Positions 1 through 10,211 of a DNA stretch of 36,685 nt are shown in pieces (the stretch's first letter is position 1; each line of letters starts with the position of its first letter). A program made the translations under genes and the position numbers. The DNA lies in the NCBI GenBank assembly GCA_009698805.1, contig WLPL01000005.1:1-36685 (forward strand), in the 5' to 3' direction. Under the pieces are notes generated by a model. The model was not told where the DNA came from. It was given only the letters and a program-made list of their open reading frames with translations, and did not search any database. The DNA comes from Actinomycetota bacterium. Lineage in GTDB: Bacteria; Actinomycetota; Actinomycetes; Actinomycetales; Microbacteriaceae.

Positions 1-21
1 CTTTTTTGTGAAGGATCCCTA

Positions 22-519
22 ATGTCTCGGTTACTTGTTGTTGTCGATATCCAAGTGGCTATGGTTTTGGGAGACTTCGCCGTGCCAGACTCCCAAGAGT
101 TTTTGGCGAAGTGGGGCTCTCGAATCGACGAGGCTCGAGCGCAGGAAACACCGGTTATGTTCGTGCAGAATGACGGTGAAGAGCCATGGGACGATGCGCC
201 AGGTCACCCGGGCTGGGAACTCTATTTCAAGCCTCTGGCAACCGAACGTGTGGTTCGCAAGACTACTCAAAACGTCTTCGAATCCAACACTTCTCTGGCA
301 GATGAACTCAGGGTAGGGGGCTTCGATGAACTTGAGATGATTGGCCTGCAATCTGAGCTCTGCGTGTTCGAAAGTAGCAAAGGCGCGTTAACCGAAGGAT
401 TCAAGGTCGTGCTCCCCGTTGGCATGCATGCCACTTACGACGCCGACTACGGGCTTGCGGCAAATATTTCGCAGGATATTCAGCGAACGCTCGAGGAGCT
501 AGGCGCTAGCAACAGCTAG
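22..519 (+). CDS. Isochorismatase-family cysteine hydrolase
   Basis: ORF MSRLLVVVDIQVAMVLGDF... with N-terminal VVDIQ and GLQSELCVFESSKGA motif around the catalytic Cys; SD-like gaagga upstream. Confidence 0.85.
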   Translation: MSRLLVVVDIQVAMVLGDFAVPDSQEFLAKWGSRIDEARAQETPVMFVQNDGEEPWDDAPGHPGWELYFKPLATERVVRKTTQNVFESNTSLADELRVGGFDELEMIGLQSELCVFESSKGALTEGFKVVLPVGMHATYDADYGLAANISQDIQRTLEELGASNS

Positions 520-725
520 CGGTGAACTTCGTTCACTAAGAAGTGCCAGCCCACCCACCACCAGGCGATCATGATCGCCACTCTGGTTGCGCGATGGTGC
601 ATTACCCGGTCGAACAGCTTGCCGATTGACGCGGTTTTAGATGCCGCTCGCTTGGTGATAAGCCAAGCCCCAACACCCGCAACTACGAAGCTCAGGTAGC
701 CACAGACCGTGATCCAGTAGGTCAT
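516..725 (-). CDS. Small integral membrane protein (DUF6186-like)
   Basis: Likely start is MTYWITVCGY (internal Met of ORF 516..797); its ATG overlaps the stop of the upstream gene (ATGA at 722-725); hydrophobic. Confidence 0.6.
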   Translation of the reverse strand: MTYWITVCGYLSFVVAGVGAWLITKRAASKTASIGKLFDRVMHHRATRVAIMIAWWWVGWHFLVNEVHR

Positions 726-1291
726 TTGCGAATCCCCAGACGCAAAAAGCCCCAGCCGGCGGACAACCACAAGACTACGAAGAGGCTTTGGCCCCAAACC
801 GCATCGAGAGCCGGATCAATCAAAACCGATATGGTGGGGAACTTGGTCAGCGTGTGGTTGAGCTGACCCACGATATTGGCTGCCAGTTCCCAAACACAAA
901 TTCCAACACTCAGTGCCGCCCAAAGCGAACGAGCTCTTTTCTCGCGCAAATTCGGCTTCACCTTTTCTCCCGAATCCCTGTGCCAAACCAGCGCCAAAAC
1001 TACGGGCAAGATTCCGATGAAGATTGCCGCGTGAATCGGACTGTGTCGCGGCAACAGGCTAAGAGCCAGTGCGAGGCCAATTGCGACCGGAACGCTCACC
1101 GTGTGTCGAACCTGTTCGCGATTTAGGAAGTCTCGATCGATTGCCGAAGTTGCCGCTAGGGCCACTACCAACGCACCGAGACCGAAGATTAGGGTGTCAC
1201 CAAAAGAGCCTCTAAAAATCTGAAAGGCAGCTGTGATGCCGAAAAACCAAACCCAAGGGGATTTGAGAATTTTTCTGCTGGCGTTGCTCAT
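722..1291 (-). CDS. Multi-pass membrane protein of unknown function
   Basis: Start MSNASRKILKSPWVW (internal Met of ORF 722..1384); several hydrophobic helices. Confidence 0.65.
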   Translation of the reverse strand: MSNASRKILKSPWVWFFGITAAFQIFRGSFGDTLIFGLGALVVALAATSAIDRDFLNREQVRHTVSVPVAIGLALALSLLPRHSPIHAAIFIGILPVVLALVWHRDSGEKVKPNLREKRARSLWAALSVGICVWELAANIVGQLNHTLTKFPTISVLIDPALDAVWGQSLFVVLWLSAGWGFLRLGIRK

Positions 1292-1353
1292 GCTTGAAGT
1301 GTATTCGCGACGAATCGGTAGGCAACCTCTGTAAATGGGAGGACAATCGAAAT

Positions 1354-2097
1354 ATGCGCGTTTTGAGAATTCTCTCGGTGGCACTGCTGACCTCGTTGCT
1401 TTTTTTGGGTTTGGTGCCGGCCCAAGCGACTACTCCGAATCTTTACATCTACCTGGTGAGGCATGGGCAGTCGGTCGATAACGCCTCGGGTTTGCAAAGC
1501 GGTTGGTCGGCAACGCCACTAACGGCACTCGGGCAAAGACAGGCCGCAGCGATTGGCCTAAAGCTGACCGCGATTGACTTCGCGGCGACCTATTCAAGCG
1601 GTTCGGTTCGAGCCGCCCAAACCTTGACCGCGATCTTGGCGGCTAGAACCGGTAGCCTCAGCGCGCAGGTGGCACCTGAATTTCGGGAGTGGGGAGTCGG
1701 CTCATTCGATCAGAAACCAGGGTCGGTGATTCAAGCTGCCGAGGCAAAGATTTTGAAGACCAAGGCGGCAAACGTTTGGAAATTTACAGACGAGCAAAGG
1801 TTTAATGCCCTAGCCAAGGCCGACCCAACCAAGAAGACCGAAAACTGGTTGCAATTCAAGAATCGTATTTTGCTCGGTGTCTCTAAAGTGAAAGCCTCCA
1901 ACAAGAGCGGTCAGGTTTTAGTTGTGAGCCACGGTTACGTAATCAAGCACCTAATCAAGCTCTTGACCGGCTCTTACACGTCACTTCCGATCAGTAACAC
2001 GGCCGTAACTGTTCTTCAGTTCGCCAATGGGCGCTGGGTCTTGAAGCAGGGCCCGAGTCTTACTCCGAAAGTATTCGGAACACCGTCAAACCAGTAA
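1354..2097 (+). CDS. Secreted histidine phosphatase superfamily protein
   Basis: Signal peptide MRVLRILSVALLTSLLFLGLVPAQA; LVRHGQSVDNASG catalytic RHG motif; VVSHGYV second His; SD gggagg before ATG 1354. Confidence 0.85.
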   Translation: MRVLRILSVALLTSLLFLGLVPAQATTPNLYIYLVRHGQSVDNASGLQSGWSATPLTALGQRQAAAIGLKLTAIDFAATYSSGSVRAAQTLTAILAARTGSLSAQVAPEFREWGVGSFDQKPGSVIQAAEAKILKTKAANVWKFTDEQRFNALAKADPTKKTENWLQFKNRILLGVSKVKASNKSGQVLVVSHGYVIKHLIKLLTGSYTSLPISNTAVTVLQFANGRWVLKQGPSLTPKVFGTPSNQ

Positions 2098-2943
2098 CCC
2101 CTTGGCGGCTTCGAGTATCAGAAGAGCCCCGAGTCTGACTGTTCGCTGGTCTGCCGAATCCATCGTGGCGTCGATCTCGGTGATGTCCATGCTTCGAACA
2201 TTGGTGCTTCGAGTGATCAGGTTGGCGAAGGTCCTCAGCTCGAATGCCGAGATCCCGCCGGGTGCGCTGGCTGGGCAGGCTGGCACGAACGAGCGGTCGC
2301 AGACATCGACGTCGAAATCTACGTGCGTAGCTGGGCCGGCAACCTCGAGCGCCTGAGCGATGACATCTTCGGGGCTTCTGCGGGCGAGTTCTTCGCGCGT
2401 GATAACAGTGATTCCGAGGTCACGCGCCTGGCGCGAGTACTCGGGTGAATTCGAGAAGTCGTTTATGCCGATCTGCACGATCCGCTTCGGGTCTAGCCCA
2501 GCCTCGTCGATTAGCCTGCGAACCGGCGATCCGTTTGAGACGCCTGCTCGGATGTCGTGGTGAGCGTCGAACGTGATTAGACCGCCGTTCAGGTGACGGG
2601 CGACCGCAAAGGTGATTGAGTTGTCGCCGCCCAGGGCAATGGTGAGCCGCGCTTCTCCGGTCAGGCGAGCGGCAAGTTTGCTGGTTGCGTCCTCGTTTTG
2701 ATCAGGGTTAGAGATGTCGCCAAAGTCTCGTGCGGTTAGTGATTCGAGGCTTCCGTTGCTGCTCTGGAGGCTGTAACGGCTAAGGGCGGCCCTTATTGCG
2801 GCAGGAGTTTTGTCGGCGCCGGTTGGCGAAATGCTGGTCGAATTTGCTGGCACTCCAAATACCGCGATGTCTGGCTTTGTGCCGTCATCGGGCTTCAACC
2901 AAGCGCTGGCTCTTGGCCAGTTGGCGTCCTCGCTGATGCTCAT
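2086..2943 (-). CDS. hutG: Arginase/formimidoylglutamase-family hydrolase, probable HutG
   Basis: GGDNS, FDAHHD and DFDVDVCD motifs of the arginase fold; adjacent to hutUIH. Confidence 0.8.
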   Translation of the reverse strand: MSISEDANWPRASAWLKPDDGTKPDIAVFGVPANSTSISPTGADKTPAAIRAALSRYSLQSSNGSLESLTARDFGDISNPDQNEDATSKLAARLTGEARLTIALGGDNSITFAVARHLNGGLITFDAHHDIRAGVSNGSPVRRLIDEAGLDPKRIVQIGINDFSNSPEYSRQARDLGITVITREELARRSPEDVIAQALEVAGPATHVDFDVDVCDRSFVPACPASAPGGISAFELRTFANLITRSTNVRSMDITEIDATMDSADQRTVRLGALLILEAAKGLLV

Positions 2944-2965
2944 ACAAAGTAGTCTGCCAGAAGCC

Positions 2966-2971
2966 TAGGAT
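2966..2971 (+). promoter_or_regulatory. Putative -10 element TAGGAT of hutU, 7 nt before the ATG at 2979 (leaderless geometry)
   Basis: TAGGAT-gtatgtc-ATG read directly. Confidence 0.45.
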
Positions 2972-2978
2972 GTATGTC

Positions 2979-4646
2979 ATGAGCAATGACGCACATTACC
3001 CACTGCACGCGGCAACCGGATCAACAATTACGGCGCAGGGGTGGCAGCAAGAAGCTGCGATTCGAATGTTGCACAACAACTTGGACCCAGCCGTTGCCGA
3101 ACACCCCAGAGAACTAGTCGTCTACGGCGGCACGGGTAAGGCGGCTCGCAACTGGGAATCCTTCGACGCAATCGTCAAGACTCTCACCCACCTTAAGAAC
3201 GACGAAACCATGCTCGTTCAGTCGGGCAAGCCGGTCGGTGTTTTTCAAACTCACGAATGGGCACCGCGCGTCCTGCTAGCGAACTCTAACCTCGTCGGTG
3301 ACTGGGCTACCTGGCCGGAGTTCCGCCGCCTAGAGCAGCTCGGCCTGACAATGTACGGCCAGATGACGGCCGGTTCGTGGATTTACATCGGCACTCAGGG
3401 GATCCTCCAGGGCACCTACGAGACCTTTGCTGCGGTTGCCGCAAAACACTTCGGCGGCTCGCTGGCCGGCACGTTGACGCTAACCGGAGGCTGCGGTGGC
3501 ATGGGTGGCGCACAGCCTTTGGCCGTCACCATGAACGAGGGCACCTGCCTGATTGTGGACATCGACGAAACCCGCTTGCGTCGCCGCATGGAAGACCGCT
3601 ACCTCGACGAAATCGCAGACAACATCGACGACGCAATCGATCGTGTCGTGGCCGCCAAGACTGCTCGCAAGGCAATCTCGATTGGGCTGGTCGGCAACGC
3701 GGCAACCGTTTTTGCCGAACTACTAAAGCGTGACGTGCCTATCGACATAGTGACCGACCAAACTTCGGCCCACGACCCGCTTTATTACATCCCCGAGGGC
3801 GTCGAGGTCGAAGATGCTCGAGCGCTCGCCGACAAAGACCCCGAAGACTTCACCAAGCGCTCAGAAGAGTCCATGGCAAGACAGGTCGAGGCCATGGTCG
3901 GCTTCATGGACAAAGGTGCCGTGGTCTTCGACTACGGCAACTCGATTCGTGACGAAGCGCGAAAGGGCGGCTACTCGCGAGCCTTCGCGTTTCCTGGCTT
4001 CATACCTGCATTCATTCGTCCGCTGTTTTGCGAGGGCAAGGGCCCGTTCCGCTGGGTTGCTCTTTCGGGCGACAAGAAGGACATCTGGCGAACCGACCAG
4101 GCGATTCTCGACCTGTTCCCCGAAAACGATCACCTTCGACGCTGGATCAACATGGCGCAGGAGCGAGTCGCGTTCCAGGGTCTACCCGCGCGCATCTGCT
4201 GGCTCGGCTATGGCGAGCGCGACAAGGCCGGTGCCGTCTTCAACGATCTAGTCGCTCGCGGCGAGGTCAGTGCGCCCATAGTGATTGGTCGCGACCACCT
4301 GGACTGTGGTTCGGTTGCCTCGCCTTACCGCGAATCAGAGGCGATGCTCGATGGTTCCGATGCAATTGCCGACTGGCCATTGCTGAACGCGATGATCAAC
4401 ATCGCCTCGGGTGCCTCCTGGGTTTCGATTCACCACGGTGGTGGCGTTGGCATCGGTCGAAGCATTCACGCAGGTCAGGTCTCGGTTGCCGATGGCACCG
4501 AGCTGGCGGCTCAAAAGCTTCAGCGAGTACTAACCAACGACCCCGGCATGGGTGTCATTCGTCACGTCGACGCCGGCTACCCGGAGGCCGTCGAGGTCGC
4601 TCGTCACAAGCACGTCCACGTGCCGATGCTAGACACCGAAGAGTAA
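2979..4646 (+). CDS. hutU: Urocanate hydratase
   Basis: Long ORF with [50 protein letters not shown]; start chosen as MSNDAHYP. Confidence 0.95.
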   Translation: MSNDAHYPLHAATGSTITAQGWQQEAAIRMLHNNLDPAVAEHPRELVVYGGTGKAARNWESFDAIVKTLTHLKNDETMLVQSGKPVGVFQTHEWAPRVLLANSNLVGDWATWPEFRRLEQLGLTMYGQMTAGSWIYIGTQGILQGTYETFAAVAAKHFGGSLAGTLTLTGGCGGMGGAQPLAVTMNEGTCLIVDIDETRLRRRMEDRYLDEIADNIDDAIDRVVAAKTARKAISIGLVGNAATVFAELLKRDVPIDIVTDQTSAHDPLYYIPEGVEVEDARALADKDPEDFTKRSEESMARQVEAMVGFMDKGAVVFDYGNSIRDEARKGGYSRAFAFPGFIPAFIRPLFCEGKGPFRWVALSGDKKDIWRTDQAILDLFPENDHLRRWINMAQERVAFQGLPARICWLGYGERDKAGAVFNDLVARGEVSAPIVIGRDHLDCGSVASPYRESEAMLDGSDAIADWPLLNAMINIASGASWVSIHHGGGVGIGRSIHAGQVSVADGTELAAQKLQRVLTNDPGMGVIRHVDAGYPEAVEVARHKHVHVPMLDTEE

Positions 4647-4647
4647 A

Positions 4648-5826
4648 GTGCCTACCGCCTTCACGAACATCGGTTCGCTGGTCACTAACGACCTCGAACG
4701 AGGCACAGGACTACTCGGCGAGATTGAAGACGCCGCCTTCGTAGTTGATGAAGGCAGGATTGCCTGGGTTGGTTCGGCTCTCGACCTGCCCGCGGTTGAT
4801 GATCGATTCGACCTAGAGGGCAAGACGGTGATCCCGGGTTTCGTTGACTCCCACGCTCATCTCGCGTTCGCTGGGGATCGCTCAGAAGAGTTTGCCGCCC
4901 GAATGGCTGGGACGCGCTACGAAGCCGGTGGCATAAAAACTACCGTGGCGGCGACTCGCGCTGCCAGCGACGAAGAGCTGCGAAGTCAAATCGCATCGAG
5001 AGTTGCTGAGTTTCACCGTTCGGGAACCACAACTTTTGAATCGAAGAGCGGTTACGGGCTAACCGTAGCCGACGAGGCGCGAACAGTTCGTTTGAACTCA
5101 GAAGTAACCAGCGAAAGCACGTTCTTGGGCGCGCATGTTGTGCCGGCGGAATTTGCCGCCAACCCAGATGACTACGTTGACCTGGTCTGTAACGAGATGA
5201 TGTTCGCTGCGGCACCTGATGCCAAGTGGATCGATGTCTTTTGCGACCGAGGGGCTTTCGACTACGACCAGGCCGAACAGGTTCTTCGAGCCGGCATGGC
5301 AGCTGGACTCATGCCACGAATCCACGCCAATCAGTTAGAAGCCGGCAGGGGAGTCGAACTTGCCGTCAAGCTCGACTGCGCCAGCGCCGACCACTGCAGT
5401 CACTTGAACGTTCGCGACATCGAACTCCTTGCCGGCAGCAGCACCGTAGCCACGCTGTTGCCGGGTGCCGAATTCTCCACTCGAGCCGAATACCCGGACG
5501 CCCGAAGGCTTTGGGGTGCTGGAGTCACAGTGGCGATTGCGACCGACTGCAACCCAGGCTCCTCGTTCACCACCTCGATGGCGTTCTGCGTCGCCGTTGC
5601 TGTGCGCGATATGCACTTCACGCCAGAGCAGGCAATCTGGTCGGCAACCAAGGGCGGGGCCATGGCCCTGCGCCGAAGCGACATCGGTGCATTCGGCCTT
5701 GGCATGAAGGCAGACTTTGTGGTCTTGGATGCTCCCAGTGCCACGCACATCGCCTACCGACCGGGCGTCGACCTTGTTGAATCAACCTGGATTTCTGGAA
5801 AAGCTGTTCATCGGAGGAACAAATGA
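4648..5826 (+). CDS. hutI: Imidazolonepropionase
   Basis: [43 protein letters not shown] start; follows hutU directly. Confidence 0.95.
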   Translation: MPTAFTNIGSLVTNDLERGTGLLGEIEDAAFVVDEGRIAWVGSALDLPAVDDRFDLEGKTVIPGFVDSHAHLAFAGDRSEEFAARMAGTRYEAGGIKTTVAATRAASDEELRSQIASRVAEFHRSGTTTFESKSGYGLTVADEARTVRLNSEVTSESTFLGAHVVPAEFAANPDDYVDLVCNEMMFAAAPDAKWIDVFCDRGAFDYDQAEQVLRAGMAAGLMPRIHANQLEAGRGVELAVKLDCASADHCSHLNVRDIELLAGSSTVATLLPGAEFSTRAEYPDARRLWGAGVTVAIATDCNPGSSFTTSMAFCVAVAVRDMHFTPEQAIWSATKGGAMALRRSDIGAFGLGMKADFVVLDAPSATHIAYRPGVDLVESTWISGKAVHRRNK

Positions 5827-7310
5827 CCGTAACCATCAACCCAACCGGAATGACCATGGAGCAAGTGGTCGCGGTTGCCAGAGGTAACGAGCCGATCGAG
5901 CTGTCTCAGCAGGTGCTCGAAGGCATGGCAAAGTCTCGAGCACGCATCGACGAACTCGCCGGTGGCGAAACCCCCGTCTATGGAATCTCGACTGGTTTTG
6001 GCGCCCTAGCCAACCGACACATCGCACCAGCCGATCGCGTGCAGTTGCAAAAATCACTTATTCGTTCACACGCCGCCGGAATTGGCGCATCGGTTGAGCG
6101 GGAGGTCGTCCGAGCTCTCATGCTTCTTCGCCTAAAGACTCTCGCTTCCGGTCGCACCGGCGCTCGCCCGCTAGTTGCTGAAACCATGGCCGCAGTTCTC
6201 AACGCAGGTATCACGCCGATCGTTCACGAGTTCGGCTCGCTCGGTTGCTCCGGCGACCTCGCACCCTTGGCCCACTGCGCGATGGTTTTGATGGGCGAGG
6301 GTCGCGCGCTCGACGCCAACGATGTTGAGCGACCAGTGCTCGAACTTCTGGCTGAGGCAGGCATCACCCCGCTCGAATTACAAGAAAAAGAAGGCTTGGC
6401 GCTGATCAACGGCACCGATGGCATGCTCGGAATGCTGATTCTGGCGATTCACGACCTACGCAAGCTTCTAGACCACTCCGATGTGATTGCAGCGATGAGC
6501 GTCGAGGGTTTGATGGGCACCGACCAGGTGTTTCGCCCAGAGCTCCACGAACCCCTCCGCCCGCACCCCGGCCAAGCAAAGAGCGCGGCCAACATGTTTG
6601 CCGCGTTAGCGGGCTCCGAGATCGTTGCCTCGCACCGCCACGGAGACAACAGGGTTCAGGACGCCTACTCGCTGCGTTGCGCACCACAGGTAGCCGGCGC
6701 GGTCAGAGACACCGTCGAATACGCAGCGCTCGTCGCAACACGAGAGCTCGCAGCCACGGTTGACAACCCGGTCGTGCTGGATTCGGGTGAAGTCACCTCT
6801 AACGGCAACTTCCACGGCGCACCGGTGGGCTATGTCCTCGACTTTTTGGCGATCGCCGCCACCGACCTCGGCTCAATCTCTGAGCGCAGACTCGATCGCA
6901 TGCTCGATCGCGCTCGCAACCAAGACCTACCACCGTTCTTGGCGGGCGACCCAGGCGTCGATTCAGGCCTAATGATCGCTCAGTACACGGCGGCAGGTTT
7001 GGTTAGCGACTCAAAGCGTTTGGCAGTGCCCGCGAGCGTTGACTCGATACCGTCTTCGGCGATGCAGGAAGACCACGTTTCGATGGGTTGGCACGCGGCT
7101 CGCAAGTTGCGCAAGGTAGTCGATAACCTTCGTTCGATCATCGCCATCGAGTATTTGGGCGCTGCGCGCTGCATCGATCTGCGTGCACCTCACAAACCTG
7201 CCAAAATCACGGGAGAGTATGTCGCGAGGCTTCGCAAAGTCGTCGCCGGTCACGGCCCCGACCGCTTTTTGGCCCCAGAAATGGCCGCAGCAGCGGAGCT
7301 TCTTCGTTAG
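5823..7310 (+). CDS. hutH: Histidine ammonia-lyase
   Basis: [17 protein letters not shown]-forming motif, [24 protein letters not shown] ggagga; overlaps hutI end. Confidence 0.95.
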   Translation: MTVTINPTGMTMEQVVAVARGNEPIELSQQVLEGMAKSRARIDELAGGETPVYGISTGFGALANRHIAPADRVQLQKSLIRSHAAGIGASVEREVVRALMLLRLKTLASGRTGARPLVAETMAAVLNAGITPIVHEFGSLGCSGDLAPLAHCAMVLMGEGRALDANDVERPVLELLAEAGITPLELQEKEGLALINGTDGMLGMLILAIHDLRKLLDHSDVIAAMSVEGLMGTDQVFRPELHEPLRPHPGQAKSAANMFAALAGSEIVASHRHGDNRVQDAYSLRCAPQVAGAVRDTVEYAALVATRELAATVDNPVVLDSGEVTSNGNFHGAPVGYVLDFLAIAATDLGSISERRLDRMLDRARNQDLPPFLAGDPGVDSGLMIAQYTAAGLVSDSKRLAVPASVDSIPSSAMQEDHVSMGWHAARKLRKVVDNLRSIIAIEYLGAARCIDLRAPHKPAKITGEYVARLRKVVAGHGPDRFLAPEMAAAAELLR

Positions 7311-7319
7311 GATTTTTTT

Positions 7320-7727
7320 ATGAATTTCCTAGCAATCAACTGGGCTGCCTTTGCAGTCGTTTATCTAGTCGGCTTCATGTTCAGCGCAGTCTGGTTTGGC
7401 CCCAAGACCTTCTACCCGACCTGGTGGAAGCTCATGGGTGACCGCCCGATGCCAACACGTGACGAGCCGGACGCGACTCCCGCTATCGTCTTGTTCGGGT
7501 TAACCATGCTCGGCCTATTCGTTCAGGTAACCGCTGTGGCACTGCTTGTGCAGGTGCTTGACCTGCCGGGTGCACTGATCGGACTTGGAGTCGGGCTCGT
7601 TGCGGCTTTCGCTTCACTCGGTCACCGAATGTTCGCCCGCCACGGCATCAAGGTTTGGGCTATCGAGGTAACACCCGACGTGATCGTCGCTGTCATCGCA
7701 GGCGTCATCCTTTCTCTCTGGCGCTAG
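7320..7727 (+). CDS. DUF1761-family membrane protein
   Basis: INWAAFAVVYLVGFMFSAVWFGPKTFYPTWWKLMG; four hydrophobic segments. Confidence 0.7.
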   Translation: MNFLAINWAAFAVVYLVGFMFSAVWFGPKTFYPTWWKLMGDRPMPTRDEPDATPAIVLFGLTMLGLFVQVTAVALLVQVLDLPGALIGLGVGLVAAFASLGHRMFARHGIKVWAIEVTPDVIVAVIAGVILSLWR

Positions 7728-8065
7728 TGTCCAAAGAGGAAGTCGACTTTTATCTGGCAGGTTTGCCGGAACCGAAGCGTTCTACCCTGGAGCTACTTCG
7801 CGAGCGAATCCTGCAGGTAATCCCAGAGGCCGAAGAATGTATTTCCTACGGCATGCCCGCATTTCGCGTGAACGGCAAAGTGCTCGCGGGTTTTGCGGCC
7901 TTCAAAAATCATCTGGCTTACCTTCCGCACAGTGGCTCGGTCTTGGGCAAGTTAGATCTCTCGAATTATGAGCAAACGAAAGGGTCGCTTCACTTCCAAA
8001 TCGACGACTGTCTAGAGCTGGAACTTGTAGAGAAACTAATTGCTGCGAAGCGCCTGGTTCTCTAG
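7727..8065 (+). CDS. DUF1801/YdhG-like protein
   Basis: Likely GTG start at 7727 (TAGTG overlap), VSKEEVDFYLAGLPEPKRSTLELLRERI...CISYGMPAFRVNGKVLAGFAAFKNHLAYLPHSGSVL. Confidence 0.75.
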   Translation: MSKEEVDFYLAGLPEPKRSTLELLRERILQVIPEAEECISYGMPAFRVNGKVLAGFAAFKNHLAYLPHSGSVLGKLDLSNYEQTKGSLHFQIDDCLELELVEKLIAAKRLVL

Positions 8066-8072
8066 ACGGGTG

Positions 8073-9407
8073 CTATTTGAGTGGCAACTCGAGGCGAATC
8101 GATAGGCCACCGAGTTTGGACTTAGACACCTCGACCTTACCGCCGAGAGAATCTGCGATGGCATCCATGATGCTCATTCCGAGGCCAGTTCCCCCGGCTT
8201 CTTTGGATCTTGACGAATCAAATCGCTTGAAGCTTCTAATGCCTTTTTGGTAAGCACCTGCGGGGAGGCCAGGTCCGCCGTCGTCTATTACTAGCAAGAC
8301 TTTCTCGCCCACCTTTTTGAGAATGACTTCAACCTTCGCTTTGACTGGCACGTAGCGGCGAATGTTTGAAGTCACATTGTTCAGGAACTTTGAAACGAGT
8401 TCGGGGTCTGTCGTCATGCTCGTCTTCGAGAGGGTCAGTTTGATTGAACGTTTCGAGTCGAGGATCAAGAGGTCGTCGAAGGCTTCGCGAACCAAGGTGT
8501 CCAACTCGACCCGTTGCAAGTCGGCCGCTCCAACTTCACCGAGTCTTGCCAAAAGCAAAAGGTCTCCAACCAGGACGCTCATCTTGTCGACTTCGCGGAT
8601 AATTTTCTCGCTCGCGCTCTTTCGAAGAGCCGCGTCTCCCTGGGTCAACAGTTCGCTGTAGCCACGGATCACGGTTAGCGGGGTTCTAAGTTCATGTGAG
8701 GCATCGGCTATGAAGCTTTCCATCGAGAGTTTGCTTCGCTTCTCAACCTCGAGAGCGTCGCTGAGTCGCGAAACCATTTTTCTAAGGGAGCGGGCGAGGC
8801 CGGCGATTTCAGAATTGCCTATTTTCTCGGGGATAGTGGACGTGAGGTCACCATCGGCAATTCGCAGAGCAGCGCCGTTTATGACCTTTATCGAGCGCAG
8901 GTCGCGCCTTAGCGTCAACCAAACCAGGGCAACCATGAGAGCGAGGGTGGCCAGGTAGATTGCCACTAAGCCTTGAACATTTTTGGCAAGATTCGTATTT
9001 GCGCTCGCAAATGATGTCTCGAAAACCAGGTATCCACCCTGTTTGAGTTTCAGGGTCGAAATGAGCCGGTCACCCTGCTCGATCGCTTTTCTTTGGGAGG
9101 CAAGTAATACGGCTGCCGTCGGGGCTTCGATAATCTTTGGGCCATCACTTGCAATAACGCTGAGTCTGCGTTGGGCATCAATAAAGGCGATCGAAACCGG
9201 CACCTGACTGCTTTGGGCCGATATTAGGGCGTCGTCTAGCGCGTCCAAGTTGGTTGGATCAACCATAGCGACAACGCTCTTGAGAGACTTAGAGATTACG
9301 GTTCTTTCACCTTGGTAACCGAGGACGATGGATGCCGAACCTAGGGTTGCGGCCCCTAGAGTGGCCACAAGCGCTGTCGCCAAATAAACCTTGGTGGTCA
9401 GCTTCAT
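8073..9407 (-). CDS. Sensor histidine kinase, two TM segments with extracytoplasmic domain
   Basis: HAMP region, H-box ASHELRTPLTVIRGYSELL, N-box NNVTSNIRRYVP, DDGGPGLP, GTGLGMSIM. Confidence 0.93.
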   Translation of the reverse strand: MKLTTKVYLATALVATLGAATLGSASIVLGYQGERTVISKSLKSVVAMVDPTNLDALDDALISAQSSQVPVSIAFIDAQRRLSVIASDGPKIIEAPTAAVLLASQRKAIEQGDRLISTLKLKQGGYLVFETSFASANTNLAKNVQGLVAIYLATLALMVALVWLTLRRDLRSIKVINGAALRIADGDLTSTIPEKIGNSEIAGLARSLRKMVSRLSDALEVEKRSKLSMESFIADASHELRTPLTVIRGYSELLTQGDAALRKSASEKIIREVDKMSVLVGDLLLLARLGEVGAADLQRVELDTLVREAFDDLLILDSKRSIKLTLSKTSMTTDPELVSKFLNNVTSNIRRYVPVKAKVEVILKKVGEKVLLVIDDGGPGLPAGAYQKGIRSFKRFDSSRSKEAGGTGLGMSIMDAIADSLGGKVEVSKSKLGGLSIRLELPLK

Positions 9408-10081
9408 TAGTTATCGGAGATGGTGAAGCCCTCACCGCGGATCGTTTTTATTCCGTTCCAGTCGGCGGTGTGCAACTTTCGTCTGAGATAAGAAATATAG
9501 GTGTCGACGACGGTGGCTCCGGTGGCGAAGCCCATTCCCCAAATGTTCTCGAGGAGGTCTCGTTTTCTGACCACTTTGCCCTTGCGCTCCATCAACTCAA
9601 CGAGTAGGCGGTATTCGGTGCGGGTGAGTTGGACGCGCTCGTCGTTTACCTCGACAGCGCGTTCGTCGTCGATAACTCGGATTGGGCCACACTCGAGTAT
9701 TTTGCCTGCCGAGAGAAGTCCGCTTCTGCGCAAAACGGCGTTGACCCGCAGGATCAGTTCTTGCAAGACAAAGGGTTTCGGGAGGTAGTCGTCGGCGCCG
9801 GTGGTGAAGGCCTCGGCCAGATCTTTCTTTTCGGTTCTCGCGGTCAACACGATTGCCGGAATGTTGTTTCCCGCTGACCGGAGGCGCTCGAGAAGCTCGA
9901 AACCGTCGAGTTTTGGCATGTTCACATCAGTGATTAGCAGGTCTGGGAGTCGCTCTCGCAGCATCGTTAGCGCGGCGAATCCGTCACCTGCGGTGATGGT
10001 CTGGTGCCCGGCAAGTTCAAGAGCGTCGCTAATCATTTCGGCAACACCGGGTTCGTCATCGACTACAAGAATTAGGGCCAT
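9407..10081 (-). CDS. OmpR/PhoB-family response regulator
   Basis: MALILVVDDEPGVAEMI, TDVNMPKLDG, winged-helix LTRTEYRLLVELMERKGKVVRKRDLLENIWG...DTYISYLRRKL; start codon of the kinase overlaps its stop (TAATG). Confidence 0.93.
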   Translation of the reverse strand: MALILVVDDEPGVAEMISDALELAGHQTITAGDGFAALTMLRERLPDLLITDVNMPKLDGFELLERLRSAGNNIPAIVLTARTEKKDLAEAFTTGADDYLPKPFVLQELILRVNAVLRRSGLLSAGKILECGPIRVIDDERAVEVNDERVQLTRTEYRLLVELMERKGKVVRKRDLLENIWGMGFATGATVVDTYISYLRRKLHTADWNGIKTIRGEGFTISDN

Positions 10082-10118
10082 GGCTTTAGCCAACCAGAGT
10101 GCACGCGCTCTGGCAAAC

Positions 10119-10157
10119 TCCACAGGCACCTCTAGTGAGTTTCACAAAGTATTCACA
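10119..10157. promoter_or_regulatory. Putative response-regulator operator: phased repeats TCCACA (10119), TTCACA (10141), TTCACA (10152)
   Basis: Offsets of 22 and 11 bp, in the intergenic region between the response regulator and the divergent secreted-protein gene. Confidence 0.45.
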
Positions 10158-10211
10158 ATGGTCGTGGGGTGAAATAGAGACAAGCGAAAACTCGCTCATC
10201 GAAAGGTAGAA

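Noticed and set aside
4028-4744. 238-aa + strand ORF inside hutU
   Set aside because: Arg/Ser-rich out-of-frame shadow of a conserved urocanate hydratase.
5226-5780. Overlapping ORFs in several frames across hutI and hutH, including 5335..5748 minus and 6406..6687 minus
   Set aside because: Typical alternative-frame open stretches in moderately high-GC genes; no start signals or protein family character.
10183-10196. AGCGA-aaac-TCGCT hairpin in the leader of the secreted-protein gene
   Set aside because: Five base pairs can occur by chance; noted but no evidence of regulation.
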